A DNA stretch of 64,000 nucleotides from contig JASSKH010000026.1 in the NCBI GenBank assembly GCA_031763025.1, positions 124,001 through 188,000 of the forward strand. The letters run 5' to 3'. Shown here one piece after another: positions 10,966 through 23,279 of the stretch (positions are counted from its first letter, which is position 1; the number at the start of each line of letters is the position of its first letter). The notes beneath the pieces were generated by a model, which was given only the letters and a program-made list of their open reading frames with translations, was not told the origin of the DNA and did no database searches. A program made the translations under genes and the position numbers. The DNA is from Macrocystis pyrifera (Eukaryota; Sar; Phaeophyceae; Laminariales; Laminariaceae).

Positions 10966-12480
10966 ATATCACGCCAGAAGTATCATACGGTACACGCCAA
11001 TGAAAAAATATTCTCCAAGCCCACACGGCAGAAACCTCATAATTGTAGAGTCAGTCGGCGGCAAATTCAGCGGACCTGACGACGTATGGAATAGCACGCC
11101 TTCCTGGGGTCTCCAACAACCTGGAGGGGTATTTATGCCCCAAGCCCGGATACATTCGTCATTGCCCATCTTCTATGGCGCGACGGCGAGATGTGACACA
11201 CAGCCAGGTCGTTGATGAATTGCCTACTCAACCTATCACGGGGAAAATAACTTCAGCCGTTACATTGGCTACTACTCAGCCTGGCACGGGAGCAAAACCT
11301 CATGCCAACACGGAGCAAGCATCGCCAATATCATCACCCCAACATGGGGCAGCCGAACTTGTGGCGTGATCATTATCATCTACTAGTACTGCTGCGACTG
11401 CAACAGCTCCCACTGAGCGTTCTACGTCTACTACAACTACGGACGCATCATCGTTGCCTCCAGAAGGTATGAACTAGTTCTTCTTCTTCGAAGCTTCTAC
11501 ACGTTGCACGTTTACCGCGACTACATGCATTTTACCATCGCTTCTAGAAGGAATCGACTACTTTCTCCTCTCAGAGCCGTCAATCGTTACCACCGAGCCC
11601 GCCGACGTCAGCGGCGCCTCCAGACACTTCATCGACAACCAGCAGAATCGAGAGCCCTAAGCTGAATACATATGGCAGTGAGCCGCTCCCGAACGCACAT
11701 CGAAGATCTGCAACAGTTCCAAAGCCGGCTCTTGGCCGCACAAGTCATGGCGTAGCTTCAAAGTTCAAGAGTTGTGCAAACGATGACTTAAAGGTCTGAA
11801 GCTTTGTCCATAGCGAACAGTTGGCGGCGCGCCTGCACAACACTATGATACCCGTGTTTTGCCGATGACACGGGCAAGGCGAGGGGGGATAGTATGAAGG
11901 GCTTATATAACTAATAACAATATCTGTCCTGCGGAACCTTTTCGTGCAGTACCCCTCAGCTATCCAGGCACCCAGTAGATACGGCGTCGACTTCGCCAAC
12001 ACAGGCCCAGAACCTCGTTCGAGACCAAATAGGGGACGATATGCAAGTGGTGGCGCGCCGTCTCGCCTTTCGTCCGCCCCCGCTGTATATCACCATCCTC
12101 CGGCTTCGGGTTGTATAATCCCAGCTCCCGAGTGTCACGCTGTCAAAGTTGCTGCCGCGAAGGTGGCGTCGCCTGCTGCTGCGGCTACGCCGACGTGATC
12201 GGTGGTAGCGACGGTGACGGCGGTGGCGGTAGTAGCTAATACAACAGCGGTGGCGGCGATGACGGTGGTGTCATCGGCGGTGGCTCATGCCGTACGCTCG
12301 GGCCTACCGTGTTGGATTAAAGGGATATATCCTACTCGGTCTGCGCTGACTTGGCAGGGTGGCAGGCTATCCCTTGTAACCAACACATACACAAATACAC
12401 TAGTGCAAGCAGGGTAACGCTCAGATGTGATTAACGAATTGCTTTAACTACTTTAAAGGTGTTCAAAAACAGTAGAGTCC
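10966..12480. other. No gene recognised; Thr/Ser- and GGC-rich fragments
   Basis: Short plus-strand open segments at 11175-11369 and around 11390-11660 are rich in Thr, Ser and Pro and might be remnants of a low-complexity extracellular protein, but splice junctions cannot be set. A GGC/GCT trinucleotide-rich stretch lies at about 12150-12290. This segment includes the space downstream of the minus-strand membrane-protein gene. Confidence 0.35.
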
Positions 12481-12708
12481 AATATGCTACAACACAGCAT
12501 ACTATAAGTAGCGCCTCCTCTTTTCACTGTGTACACGCGTTCGACAGGTGAGACAGCGAAGAGCGTCAAGATCTCAACCCACTTCTTCGGTACCAAGGCA
12601 AACCATATTTGTTTGATACTCCGCCTTGTGCTTCTCCATCAAGTACGCTACGACCAGCTGCCCAACGTCCGTCCACAGCATCCATCCCTCACAATTCTGC
12701 TTGAATTA

Positions 12709-15700
12709 TCAAATCGCCGTACTGGGCGACTGGCTTGTTTGCACTTTGATCATGTTCCGCATGCTCTTATATGCCGGTGGTGCTCCCCTCTCTCCGATAC
12801 ATGTGCTCTCGACTTCCTTGGGGCCTATTTTATGCTTCGATTTCGAAATGCAACGATTGTAAGCCGGTGGAGCTTCCTGTTCAAATTCCTTCTGCTCGCA
12901 GGCACCCTCTGAACTTTTGTGCCGCAAGGAAGAGCCATGCGTTATTCCTCGTCCTTCTTTCGTGCTTGCTTCTGTTGTGAATGGGTCCTCGCGTACACTG
13001 CCGCCCTCTGGGCTGAATGATGTGCGCAGGGTATACACTGCCTCGGCGACGACTGCCAACACCATAAGTATGTTCACTGCAATCAGCACACCGCCAAACA
13101 TTTCCGCGCTGTACTCCCGCTCGTCTGAAACGTCCACCTTCGCCAACAACGCCAAAAACAATGACAAGAATACAACTATATTTCCGACCCGAGACAACCA
13201 CACGTCCGATTCCGAAATATACGGATCCGTCGACTCGAAAACAATAATAAACATGAAGGCCAAAACAATTGTTGTGGCGACCTGAGCTGCCGTGTTTGGA
13301 AACGTGAAGACAATTATGCCCGTGAGGCAAACACGCCGAGCACACTCCACAAGTTCATAGTAGAACCGACTAGGCTTGTACGGCTTCCACAAGTCGCCAG
13401 TCGACTGACACTCAGGGGATGTATCACATATCCGTCGATCACCGTCTCTCAGTAAATCGCGATTGCGGAACAGAATAACCGCGTAGAGGAGCGGAATACC
13501 AATCGGGTATACAGCGATCATGAAAGCTGCGTAAAGTTGCAGAGCCTTGTGCTTTGTCGAATCACAAAGAATGGCGTAATCAGCGCGGAGATATGTGAAC
13601 CCATCGTCAAGACTCTCACAGGCGAACATACGGAAGACGGTCGCCGACACCGACGAGTACACGAAAAACGCCAGAAGGAGAACGGCAGAGGCGTGCTTCC
13701 GCCGCACAGCTCCGATCGCTTGTGGAGAGCTACTGTTCCTCCGCATGGCCACCAAGTATGTTCCCCAAATGAGACACAGCAGAGCGATGGGTCCGATCGT
13801 AGCCGCTAAAAGGCGGTCATGGAAGTCGACGGCCGCGAAGCACCCAGCCGAGAGCACCCAGCCGAGATCAAAACTCACGGCGGCAGCGATGCGGTCTAGA
13901 AAAGCCCCGTAGCTAGATGGGTATCTGGCGTTCGCGACGTCATCGAACTGCCGCAGGCGAAGGAGAAATACAAAGCGGACACAGTACGAGCGGCAGCTGT
14001 AGTAATCTCCACGTTGATACTACTGTAGATATTGCATAATACTGTACTGTATTCCAGTAAATATGTGAACAATTGAGGTATTATCCAACCTACAACAATA
14101 TATGCTGTCGTTCGCTGTGGGTTCCCCTTGGAGTACGTTGTGTCGTGCCTGTGAAACTTGGGGATGGTTCCACCAGGGATGGGTAATGGACGAGGCCCAG
14201 ATGTTATCACGAACAAGCACACGCCAACCGTATAATAGCCACTTTCTACCGATGGATGCGCGTTCAGCAGCTGAACTTAGTGGATTGCCGCTGTAATTAC
14301 CGCTTGCCCCCACATACCTGGGTGAGAATCTGCCACGTGACGATGATTACTTTTAAGCCCTGTAGCGGCAAACGCCGTATCAGCCCATGGAGCATCATCG
14401 GCAATCTACCGGGCTGCACCACTTGGTCTGTGGAGACCTTCGACATCATGTAGAGAACGAAGACCACGCCAGCGATTGCAACAAATGCGCCAACGAGTAC
14501 CGCCAGCACAAGCTGTTTCCAGTCATTCATACACCGCCGGCAAGTGTACGACAATGTTTCTGCGAAGCCACTGGTGCATGTAGAGCAATCTGCATGGGAT
14601 AGTTCGGGGAAAGGGGACGCTTAGGGGACAAGTCGGCTTTTTTTGCCGCTTGTGGGCATACACTGGCCGTCAGTGGACATGTATCGAAGTATGACGCGTG
14701 TATTCTACGCATGTTGCATTTATGCCGACATCTACAGTTTGCTACATCGGTGTTTGACGCGTCAGGTAGGTGTTGTGAAACACTCACAGGGCCCGGTGTA
14801 GCCTTGCGCGCAGTATCCAGCAGACCCAGTCACACCTCCTTCGCACGCATCCTCGTTGTAGCAGGCTAGGATGCCATTGCCTCTGCTCGTGTTTGTTGCT
14901 CGCCAGTAACCCTGTTCTATCTCCAAAGTTTCCAGAGTGACTCCTATTCCGTCGCTTTTGGAGTGGTCGTACTGCGCTGTGCATGTCAGACCACCCACGT
15001 TCCCCACGTCGCATTTCTTGAAGCATTCAGGGCAGCCATCGCAAATAGCGTTGTAGTGGTCGTCGTCCTGCGGTAACAACGTGGTCCGAAAGGATTTTAC
15101 TTCATGATATACACTATGCGCCACTCCAGCGGTACATGGAGAGGGGTGCTAGCCCTGTCGGCATGGACTGGCGACCGGATTGTACCATTCCACGTGCAAA
15201 CCTCCATCGAGCATAAGCCTTTGCGTACTCACGCTCCAGACAAGGAAGTAACGTAGTTAGGATCAAGCCTTACAACATACCTGGTACTAAACACGCGAGA
15301 ATCAAGCTTTTCTTGTAGTACTGCCCGTGTAAGGCCTTCATGCTAAGCCTCAAGACAGTGCCTGGCTCTGGAGCAAGGGATATGCAGGGGAAAAATAGGG
15401 AATCAGCACAGGTCTGACCACGCCTCTACTCCCCGCCATCTTACCAATCCCACCCACCTCCACGATGTCCAAGAATGTCCCCGTATCACAGAGCAGCAGG
15501 TTGCCAGAAAACAACACGTGCGATATGTTCGGGATATACCCAATGTTACGCACGGCGGGAGCTTCATCGTAGGCCCCGTTGTTCTCGAACTCGCAAGAAA
15601 TCAACTCTGCGGTGCCAGCCAGCCTTACACCACCCCCCGACCGAGCTGTGTTGTTGACGAACCTGGTGTTCCAAAATTCATCGTAGCCCGCAACACTCTC

Positions 15701-17260
15701 GACGGCGCCTCCAGTTGCCGTTGCAACATTGTCTCGAAACAAGCAGCCGTCGTACCTTACCGGGTACTTCGTTTCGGGTTTCTCATACCAGCCGGTTGTG
15801 GTGGAATATATGGCGCCCCCAACCGTGGCGGAATTCTCGTCAAATATCACGGCCGTCCAAGCAAGGTCTCCAGGGCCAGATGAAAGGTACAGGGCGCCTC
15901 CTGCATAAGTTGCACTGTTCCGCGTAAATGTTACCGCTTGTTCCGCACCACCCCATAACGAAACATTCGAGTTTCCACGCAAGGCTATCGCACCTCCGTT
16001 GGAGCCGGAGTGGTTGTCCTCGAACATTGTGATGCCATCGAAAACCAAATTAACGCCATCAGCATCAACGTCGCGCGCATCAGAATGTATAGCACCACCC
16101 TCTTCAAGTGCGGAATTGTGGGAGAAAACTGTCTCGCCACCTAATTCGACATTTGAACTACCGATATATATCGCGCCTCCCGTACCCTTGGCCGTGTTGT
16201 AGCTGAAGTTTGTCTTTCCGCTCCCAGACACATTTGAAGTTATGATGTTGAGAGCGCCTCCACTCGAGACAACGGTGTTATTCGTGAAATACATCTCCCC
16301 GCTCCAAGACACGTTTGATTGCAACAAATTAAGCGCGCCGCCTCCCATGCTGTGATCGGGTTTGGGTTTGTTGTTGATGAAGCTTGTTTTCCCTTTCCAT
16401 ACGCAGGTCGAGATCATCAGTTGTACCGCCCCTGTGTTATTTATAAACGATGTGTCCCCGACGAACGTCAGGTTGTTGGGTCCGATTCCAAACAAAGAAC
16501 CAGTGTGGAAGTCGTCCGTATTGCTAACGAACGTCGTGCGTCCACTCCACAACGCATTTGCCCCGACCCATACACTCACAGCAGAACCTGCGTCTGACGC
16601 TGAATTTAACTCGAACGTAGTTTCCCCGCTCCACGAAACACGCACGTCGGCCCCGGCGTACACAGCACAGCCATCCACATCGCAACTATTATTGAAGAAC
16701 GTCGATACACCGCTCCAAGATACCACGGAGTCTTCGCCTGTGACGTGGACGCCGGCACCGGAAGTACCTTCGTTGTCCTTAATTGTAGTCTCACCGCTGA
16801 AGGAAACAGCAGAATCAATGACACGCATAGCACCGCCTTTGTTTCCCTGGAAGGTCGTGTTTTGCAGAACTAAAATGGAGGAAACGGCATTGATAGCCGC
16901 ATCCCCGAACTCAGCAAAGCCGTTGGTGAGCTGTAAACTGCTCAAGGTCAGCGAAGCCTTGCTGATCACGAAAAGTTGAGTTGCCCCATCCCCATCCACA
17001 CTAGCATCCGCATCCATACCCATGATGTTGAGGGTAGACCCCTGTCCAACCGCGATAGGAACGTCTACAACCACGGCACCATGCCATTCCACATTGAACG
17101 TCCCACCCGAGCAATTCACAACCTCTGCTAGAAATCCCGCCCCGGCTGTATCTTCCACCGTGTAACTCTCCGCCGTGGAAAAGCAAGGGTCAACAGCAGC
17201 GTACTGGCAAGCATGAAATGCGACCCCTATGAGGAGCAGCCACATAGAAACACGTACCAT
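12709..17260 (-). CDS. Pmp-like beta-helix, Cys-rich, multi-pass membrane protein
   Basis: Four-exon model: 17260-15458, 15067-14788, 14589-14318 and 13947-12709. All introns are GT-AG and the frame stays open for 1197 residues. Residues 1-22 are a signal peptide (MVRVSMWLLLIGVAFHACQ). Residues about 25-600 hold more than ten repeats with (V/N)SWSG.T.F..N and GGAI/FxxN motifs, as in Pmp right-handed beta-helices, with many N-glycosylation sequons. Residues 602-715 are Cys-rich (CDGCPECFKKC, then YCSTCTSGF across a junction). From about 718 to 1090 there are roughly eight hydrophobic segments, including FDLGWVLSAGC. The cytoplasmic tail has two PPAY motifs (1145-1148 and 1175-1178). It is probably a cell-surface adhesion or sensing protein; no ligand can be named. 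The first 5'ss (GAG|GTGGGT) is the least certain; an extra small exon using the nearby GTAAGA is possible. Confidence 0.85.
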
Positions 17261-17475
17261 CCTCGAACACCTGCGGAGGGGGGGAAACACGTGAACCAAA
17301 GACAACGGAAGATAATCAACCCCTCCAAACGAAAGCATAGCAAGAAACAAACGTACCTCAGGCAGACTGAATGACCCCGCACGCCTGTGTGTTCGCTTCA
17401 GACGTTCTACGCCGCACGTTTCCTGTTCGAAAGAAGGTGCCAAGTGGAAACACGGGTTCGGGTGCGTTCCTGCCA
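17261..17475 (-). other. Probable 5' UTR with intron of the Pmp-like gene
   Basis: Upstream of the chosen ATG the sequence shows a plausible intron: a donor CTGAG|GTACGTTT at about 17355 and an acceptor with a C-rich tract, CCCTCCGCAG, at about 17277, just before the start codon. The frame stays open to an ATG at 17476, but the signal peptide begins at 17260. I therefore prefer a spliced leader region over an N-terminal extension. Confidence 0.45.
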
Positions 17476-17499
17476 TAGAGCGTCCGCACGGGCTCGTGA

Positions 17500-17509
17500 T
17501 GGTATATAT
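17500..17509 (-). promoter_or_regulatory. Candidate TATA box for the Pmp-like gene
   Basis: Read on the minus strand the sequence is AAATATATACC, about 30 bp upstream of 17475, where the transcript model begins. The position suits a TATA element. No other promoter evidence is available. Confidence 0.4.
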
Positions 17510-17539
17510 TTTCCCAGTACCAGGTATCTATTCACAGGA

Positions 17540-19396
17540 AACACAGGAGGTAGGGGTGATCGTCAACATAAGTGATCCGACCAACAGCAAAAAACTTTGG
17601 AAACCTTGTGAAATGTTTCTGTCACCAGCCCACTTCCCCATCTGACATGGAAGAGTGACTGAACCGACCCGAACTATATCCAGAGGCTTATAGCTGCTAC
17701 CTTTTACCTACATAGGACGAGTAGGAAAAGAATGCCAAGCCTGAGAAACCGCTGCCCAATCTACCAGAGGCTGCAGCATCATATGCCTGTTATCATGTAT
17801 CATGCGAGTGCATAATGATGTCGCTACACTCAAACAAGTTCTGGTAATTGCATTAAGGCGTGGCTGAATACGTCGTCGTGCGTCACCATACTGGGAAGAA
17901 AACGCACACCCATAGAAGGGAGACAAGCGCTATTACCTGCAAGGAGAAGAGCCTTGCAAACATTGTATCTGGTACAAGAGGGGTTCCGCCGCGGCAGGCA
18001 CATGCACGCCGCTACTCCGCGTATGCCCGCAATGGGTTATATATATGTAGGTACGGTAAAATAAGCAAAGGTCGCGAAAGGGACAGTACTGCCGAGGGGT
18101 ATTATGTTGACGTTGGAGACATATTTGCGAAATAGCCGAAAGAACCCAGTAGCATTAAGGAACAGTCGGTAGACGGCGATGTCGATGGTCGTGTATCGAA
18201 CCCCAACACACACTATGCAGATACACGTCAGGTATCACATCCAGTAGAAGTAATATGATTACCAATGACGTGCACGACACCACTGCCGCTGTCACATTGA
18301 CGTTCTCGTCGTTATCTAACTGTGCATGCGACATCCACCCATGGCACAGTACAGCCGCCATTCCTGCCAAACATCTACACAAAGTTGTGTCCGCACTTAT
18401 ACTGGAGGGAACACTACTATACTACTATACTACTGTACTACTGCCACCATGTATACTACTACGAGTACCACGAGTTGTGAGCGGCTAGTAAACTACTTCA
18501 TTGACTGCCAAGATTGCAGCTGCCAGCTGCTGCTTTGTGTCGATACCATGTCCTACGTGGGCTCACGGCCCTCCAACGGAGGATGATGCTAATAGCAAAC
18601 ACCTTGATTGCGTTGTTTTCTGGCATACATACATATGTACGTTTTCTATGTTTGTTTCTCAGTCAGAGGCGGATGAACTGTTTTTGGTTGTCGTACTGAT
18701 AGGACGTATACGGAGGTTTTTAGAAGAGCGCCGGTAACTTTCTATGGGCGTTCTGCCAAAAATCAATGAATAACAGATGCTGCATTGTATCATATTACAG
18801 TAGGTATTTCTTGCTCATGCGATGCTCGCGCCTTCGAAAACATGGGTTTTATGTTTTGAAACAGGCCAGCGGGCCAACTCTTCACCGTTCGACATACTTC
18901 TGCGCTTAGGTCGGAGCCATCCCACAGTAGGGGTGTTCCCGTCGTTCCTGAGCCCCTCACATTAGGAACCCAATATCTCACCCGATAAAATCCTTGGAAG
19001 AAATTCGTTCGGGCCATCCGACCGGCACTTGTATGGGCTAGTCCTAAATCGGATATACGAGTAAATTTTTCTTCCTAACTGGTAGTTCCTCACTTAAGGA
19101 ACTGAATTGGTCAGAAGCCTTTCGCCCAAAAAGTGCAACCCCTACCGTGGGGTGACTCGTCGGTCACACTTGCCCTCGAGCAGGCCACCGAGCAGGTCCT
19201 TCTTTGGCGAGGTCGGGGCAGGCGAGTATGGTGGCGGAATAAGCTAAGGAAACGGTCCACCTCTCATCGAGAAAAGGGCTTCGAAGCGCGGAGAAGACTC
19301 GGAACTCAACACTGCGACGACACGCATCTGGATATGATATACCAGGTTTAGGTTTATAGGGTATTGAACCTCCAGTAGCCATCGGACGAAAACTCC
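17540..19396. other. No gene recognised
   Basis: Contains a (TACTA)n-like microsatellite at about 18412-18440 and scattered short ORFs. None shows a domain or a plausible splice model. Confidence 0.4.
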
Positions 19397-20400
19397 ACTA
19401 CTGCGTAGTAACGACACCTATTGACGGCGTTTGATAGACAACGATTGAAAAAACACAGCCACCCAATGTAATATATTAAACCTGAGATATCACAGAAGGT
19501 AGATGTAGTCCTGTTTGATATGGACCTCGCGACCGACTATTATTGGGGAAAAAAATGTTTTCTGCTTCCCGCTTTCTTCTGCTTGAGATATTGCGGAATC
19601 GCACGCGGCCCCCTGCAAGTATCACGCAGTCTTGTTTCATTGCATTCCTAAGTAGGCCTTCCTGTCTGCCTGTCTACTGCGTCGTAACGACGCCTATTGA
19701 CAGTATTTGATAGATAACAAGTGAAGAAACACCGCCACTCCTTGTAATACCTCAAACCTGAGGTGTCACAGACGTCAGAAACAGCACTGTTTCATATGCA
19801 CCTCGGAACTGACTATTCTGTATGGAAAAAAATATATTTCTATTCTCGCTTTCTTCTACTCAACATGCTACGAAATCGCACGCGGTCTACTGCAAGTATG
19901 ATGCAGCCTTGCTTTATGACATTGTTAATTTTGCCCGCCTGCGTGCCTGCCTGCCTGCCTGCCTCACTGCCTCACTGCTGTCTTTCCTGTCTGTCTATCT
20001 GTATGTCGTCTTCATTTTATGTCAGCCTGTCCCTCTGTCTGTCTGTTCGTCTGTCCCTCTGTATGTCTCCCAGTATCTCTGTCTGTGCATCACGGTTGAT
20101 CTGAGTGCGAAATCTGTGCAACATCGATTCCGGCCAACCCGGCGTCTACAGAAGCTGGAGAGCCGTCGCTAGCGCTTGGCACCTGTGTCGTTGCAAAACG
20201 TCTTGACCTAGCTTCAGTAGCCGTATACTCGAAGCTCCTCCAGCGTGATTCATGCTTCGACTTCCAGAAAGGATGTGGAGGTATTGGTTTATAATATGAT
20301 GTATAGTTTACCTTTTCGGAATTTTTGTGACTTGGAACCCAGACGGCCTACGTACTGCACACGTATGAGGCAGCCTTGCCCCATCATCATAATATTATTG
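19397..20400. repeat. ~275-bp tandem repeat, two clear copies and a diverged third
   Basis: Copy 1 (19397-19657) and copy 2 (19675-19945) share GTAACGAC(A/G)CCTATTGACAG, AACCTGAG(A/G)T(A/G)TCACAGA, a GAAAAAAAT tract, GCTTTCTTCT and AAATCGCACGCGG. A third, partial copy at about 20300-20400 retains the end (CTACGTACTGCA, GCAGCCTTGC). Copy 2 is followed by CCTG and CTGT microsatellites (19938-20085). Confidence 0.75.
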
Positions 20401-20974
20401 ACAGAAGTGTTGATCAAACGTGCTTGGTATCAATAGGTTCATGAATATCTGGTCACCTCGCCAATCATGCCCTCTGAACGTGAGGGGGGGGGTGAAATTT
20501 GTTCAAGAGGGGCAATATCGCCTCCACGTGGGAGGACCACATGAGAGTGAGTGATGGGGTGCTGAAACAACACTACAGTATACCCTGCGATAAATATCTC
20601 ACCTAGTGCCAGTATTAAATAAGAGGGGACGATCCACATACATCCTAACACTAGGCATGCGTGGCAAGAGAAAACAAAGTCGGGCATGTGTCGAACTCCG
20701 TGTCTCCATGAACTTCCAGCTGCGTCTAAACTACGTCAGGCTCGTGTTTCGTGCCTCCATCTCCATCATATCCTTGGCTGGTTCTGTGTTTTATGGAATG
20801 GCGTTGTGGGGGGTGAACGCAAAAGTTCCATATAAAAAACGTGTACCAGGTATGTATCGGGTGTGTATGGACGTATACGGTGTGTTCAGCCAGTAGGAAC
20901 ACGTTGACTATCAGTCAGTGTAGTACAGGAGGGCTGGGTAAGGTAGTTTCATAAACAGTCATATATTAAGTCGC
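20401..20974. other. No gene recognised
   Basis: Only short ORFs. It precedes the LINE relic. Confidence 0.35.
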
Positions 20975-22460
20975 CTACCCTTGACTCGACCTTCGTTGAC
21001 GAGCTTAAAAGTGTGGCCTCCTTGCATGCCGCTGGGAGACGTCCCGTCTACATACGAGGTCGAAGAAGTGATCCGGGGATTGGCGAACCGCATGGCGGAT
21101 GGGTCGGATCGCGCCCCCTTCCCGGTTGAACTCTTGGAGGTCCTGGCCAACGAAGGAGATTTGGACACCGTGGTAAAATTCTGCGATATTGTCGTCGCTG
21201 TGTCGAGGGTAGAGGGCGTGCCGCAATAATGGAAAGGTCGTGGCGCACGCCAGCAAAGTACCCCTCAAAGTCGTCGCGGGCTGCCTCAGCGACTGCTGCT
21301 TACGAGAAGTGACCCTGCCGGAAGAGAAGCGTGGCTTTAGACCCCAGCGACTGACGGCCGGCATGATGTCCGTGGTGCAGCGCCTTCAGGAACCATCGGA
21401 GAAGAAGGACACCACGCTCTTCGTGTGCTTTATCGACCTCACCAAAGTCTACGACTTCCGAACCCTCCTGTAGACTGTCCTTTCTCGCATTGACATGCCA
21501 CCGAGAATCCTCGCCGTCACACGCCAACTCCACGATGGTATACGAGCATGTGTGCTACTGGGCGATGGCGAGTGCTGGGATAAGTTCGACGTGGACCAGC
21601 GTCTAAGGCAAGGGTGTGTACTCGCGCCATTTCTGTTCAATATGTTTCTCACGGCGGTGCCGCGCGTGACCGAGAATGCAGCCATCATGGACAGCATGGT
21701 GCAAATCTAACGAAAGAAGGAGGAAGGGCAAACCGGGATCTCAAAGTCGAGGTAATTCACTGAATTAATAGAACATGAACGTGTTTCGGGCGGTATAAGA
21801 TGGAAATACTGACCCCCCGGATCTGCGCTTGCGCCGGAAGATGTGGCAGCTGAAAGCTGAGGTACTCGAGACAGTACTGTACGGGTGTGTCACGTCGACC
21901 CCTAAAATCGGCTGAGTGCGACAGACTACGGCAGGTCCATCATACCATGCTCTTCCGATGCCTGGAGCACAAAGACTACACCGTACCCTACGTGCACGCG
22001 CTTGTCAAGACAGAGTCCGAGAGCATTAAAGCGACGGTGCGATACTTTGCGCGGGTTCGTGGCACTCATGGGAGCGGAGCGTCTGCCGAGGAGGGTGATA
22101 TTTAGGTAAATGGTCATGGCCAAGGGTTACCCCAGTAGACAGGGAAAATATTGAATGGGGTGCTTTGAGGAGGACGTCAACGAGTTCATCATCAAGTCCG
22201 AAGGGTGTCGCGAGGTAGCACAGCAGGCCGGTGGATGGTTTTGATGGGTCGAGGGCGGGGCGGAGGCCTACATGCGCAAATGGCATGACGCGGAGAAGAG
22301 TGATGCGGCGAAGCGATTCGCGACGGCTGCAGCTGCGACACGGACCGTTGACATCAGTGCGCGCAGGGGAAGGAGGGGGGCGGGGAGAGGGGGGGGGTCT
22401 GCCCAAAATGACTGACAACTGGTGTATAGTCATCACCGTCATGATGCGTGCGTGCCTTCC
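20975..22460 (+). pseudogene. Decayed non-LTR (LINE) reverse transcriptase
   Basis: Frames 2 and 3 together recover parts of a LINE RT. Visible pieces are EVEEVIRGLANRMADGSD (about 21060), then GFRPQRLTAGMMSVVQRLQE and LFVCFIDLTKVYD (RT motif A, about 21330-21455), then RQGCVLAPFLFNMFL (RT motif B, about 21610-21655). The YADD catalytic block that should follow is missing. After about 21830 there is the KMWQLKAEVLETVLYGC-type segment and degraded C-terminal sequence in other frames. Stops at 21229, 21473 and 21710, several frameshifts and the loss of the catalytic loop make it dead. It may be 5' truncated, as LINE copies usually are. Confidence 0.8.
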
Positions 22461-22900
22461 CAGTACCGTAAGAAATTAGCGTGGGGCCACCCGGGCTCCC
22501 TCGCCTTTCTGTACACCTCCAGTGCCTGCCTTTTGCTTCCCCCCCTTTTCTGTGTATTATCCTGTGTTTTCTCTTTTTCTCTTACCGGGTCAGTGGGGTC
22601 GGGGTTTAATAACCGCGCGGGGCGGTATCAACCCGCTGCTGCTGTTGCTTCTTCTGCTGCTACTGCTGGTGCTCCTGTTTCGCTCTTTTTTCGCTTTATG
22701 TTTTACGTTTAATTTGACCTCTTGTGAACGCGCGTGCGTATTCGTAGCTACGAGTAGCTATTTTCCTATAGTATTATGTATCTCTACCGTGGATCATTTT
22801 TAATGTAAGTATTGGATTGGCTTAGCCCTCCTGCTCGGGCAGGAGGTTTCGTCTGGCGTTCCCCCCCGCGCTGGGTAGACCAACGTATCACGTCGTTTGA
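22461..22900. other. Low-complexity sequence after the LINE
   Basis: C/T-rich stretch with a CTG/CTT trinucleotide tract at about 22636-22680. No gene is seen. Confidence 0.5.
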
Positions 22901-23279
22901 ACGGGCTTAGTACGTGTAGAAGATCTCGGTATAGAAGCACAAGAATGCTAATCCTACGGCCGGGTAGGTGGGATGGTCGCAAGAAACAATTCTGCTCCCG
23001 AGGTTTCGGAAGCGAAAAGAAGACTTGACCTCGTCACGATACGAATTCCGAGACATTTCGATATCATCGATGGTTCCATTATTTGTTCCAAATTTTGAGC
23101 CCATGGATTGGATCGCCATTTTCCTTGAGGTTCTCTTCCACTTCAGAGTTATTGGAGCCTGTCCCGCGACCACGTACTACTTATTAGTTTTTGACGATGA
23201 TTTAATACGAGAACAACAACAGGACGTGTGTGTTCATAGGATGCGGCAATCGGCTGTGGTTGTTTGGTATCGTTTTTGA

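Noticed and set aside
14020..14313. Minus-strand ORF of 97 codons as an extra exon of the Pmp-like gene
   Set aside because: It lies in the intron between exons 3 and 4. Joining exon 3 directly to exon 4 restores the typical WQILTQ-FDDVANARYPSS transition in the same phase.
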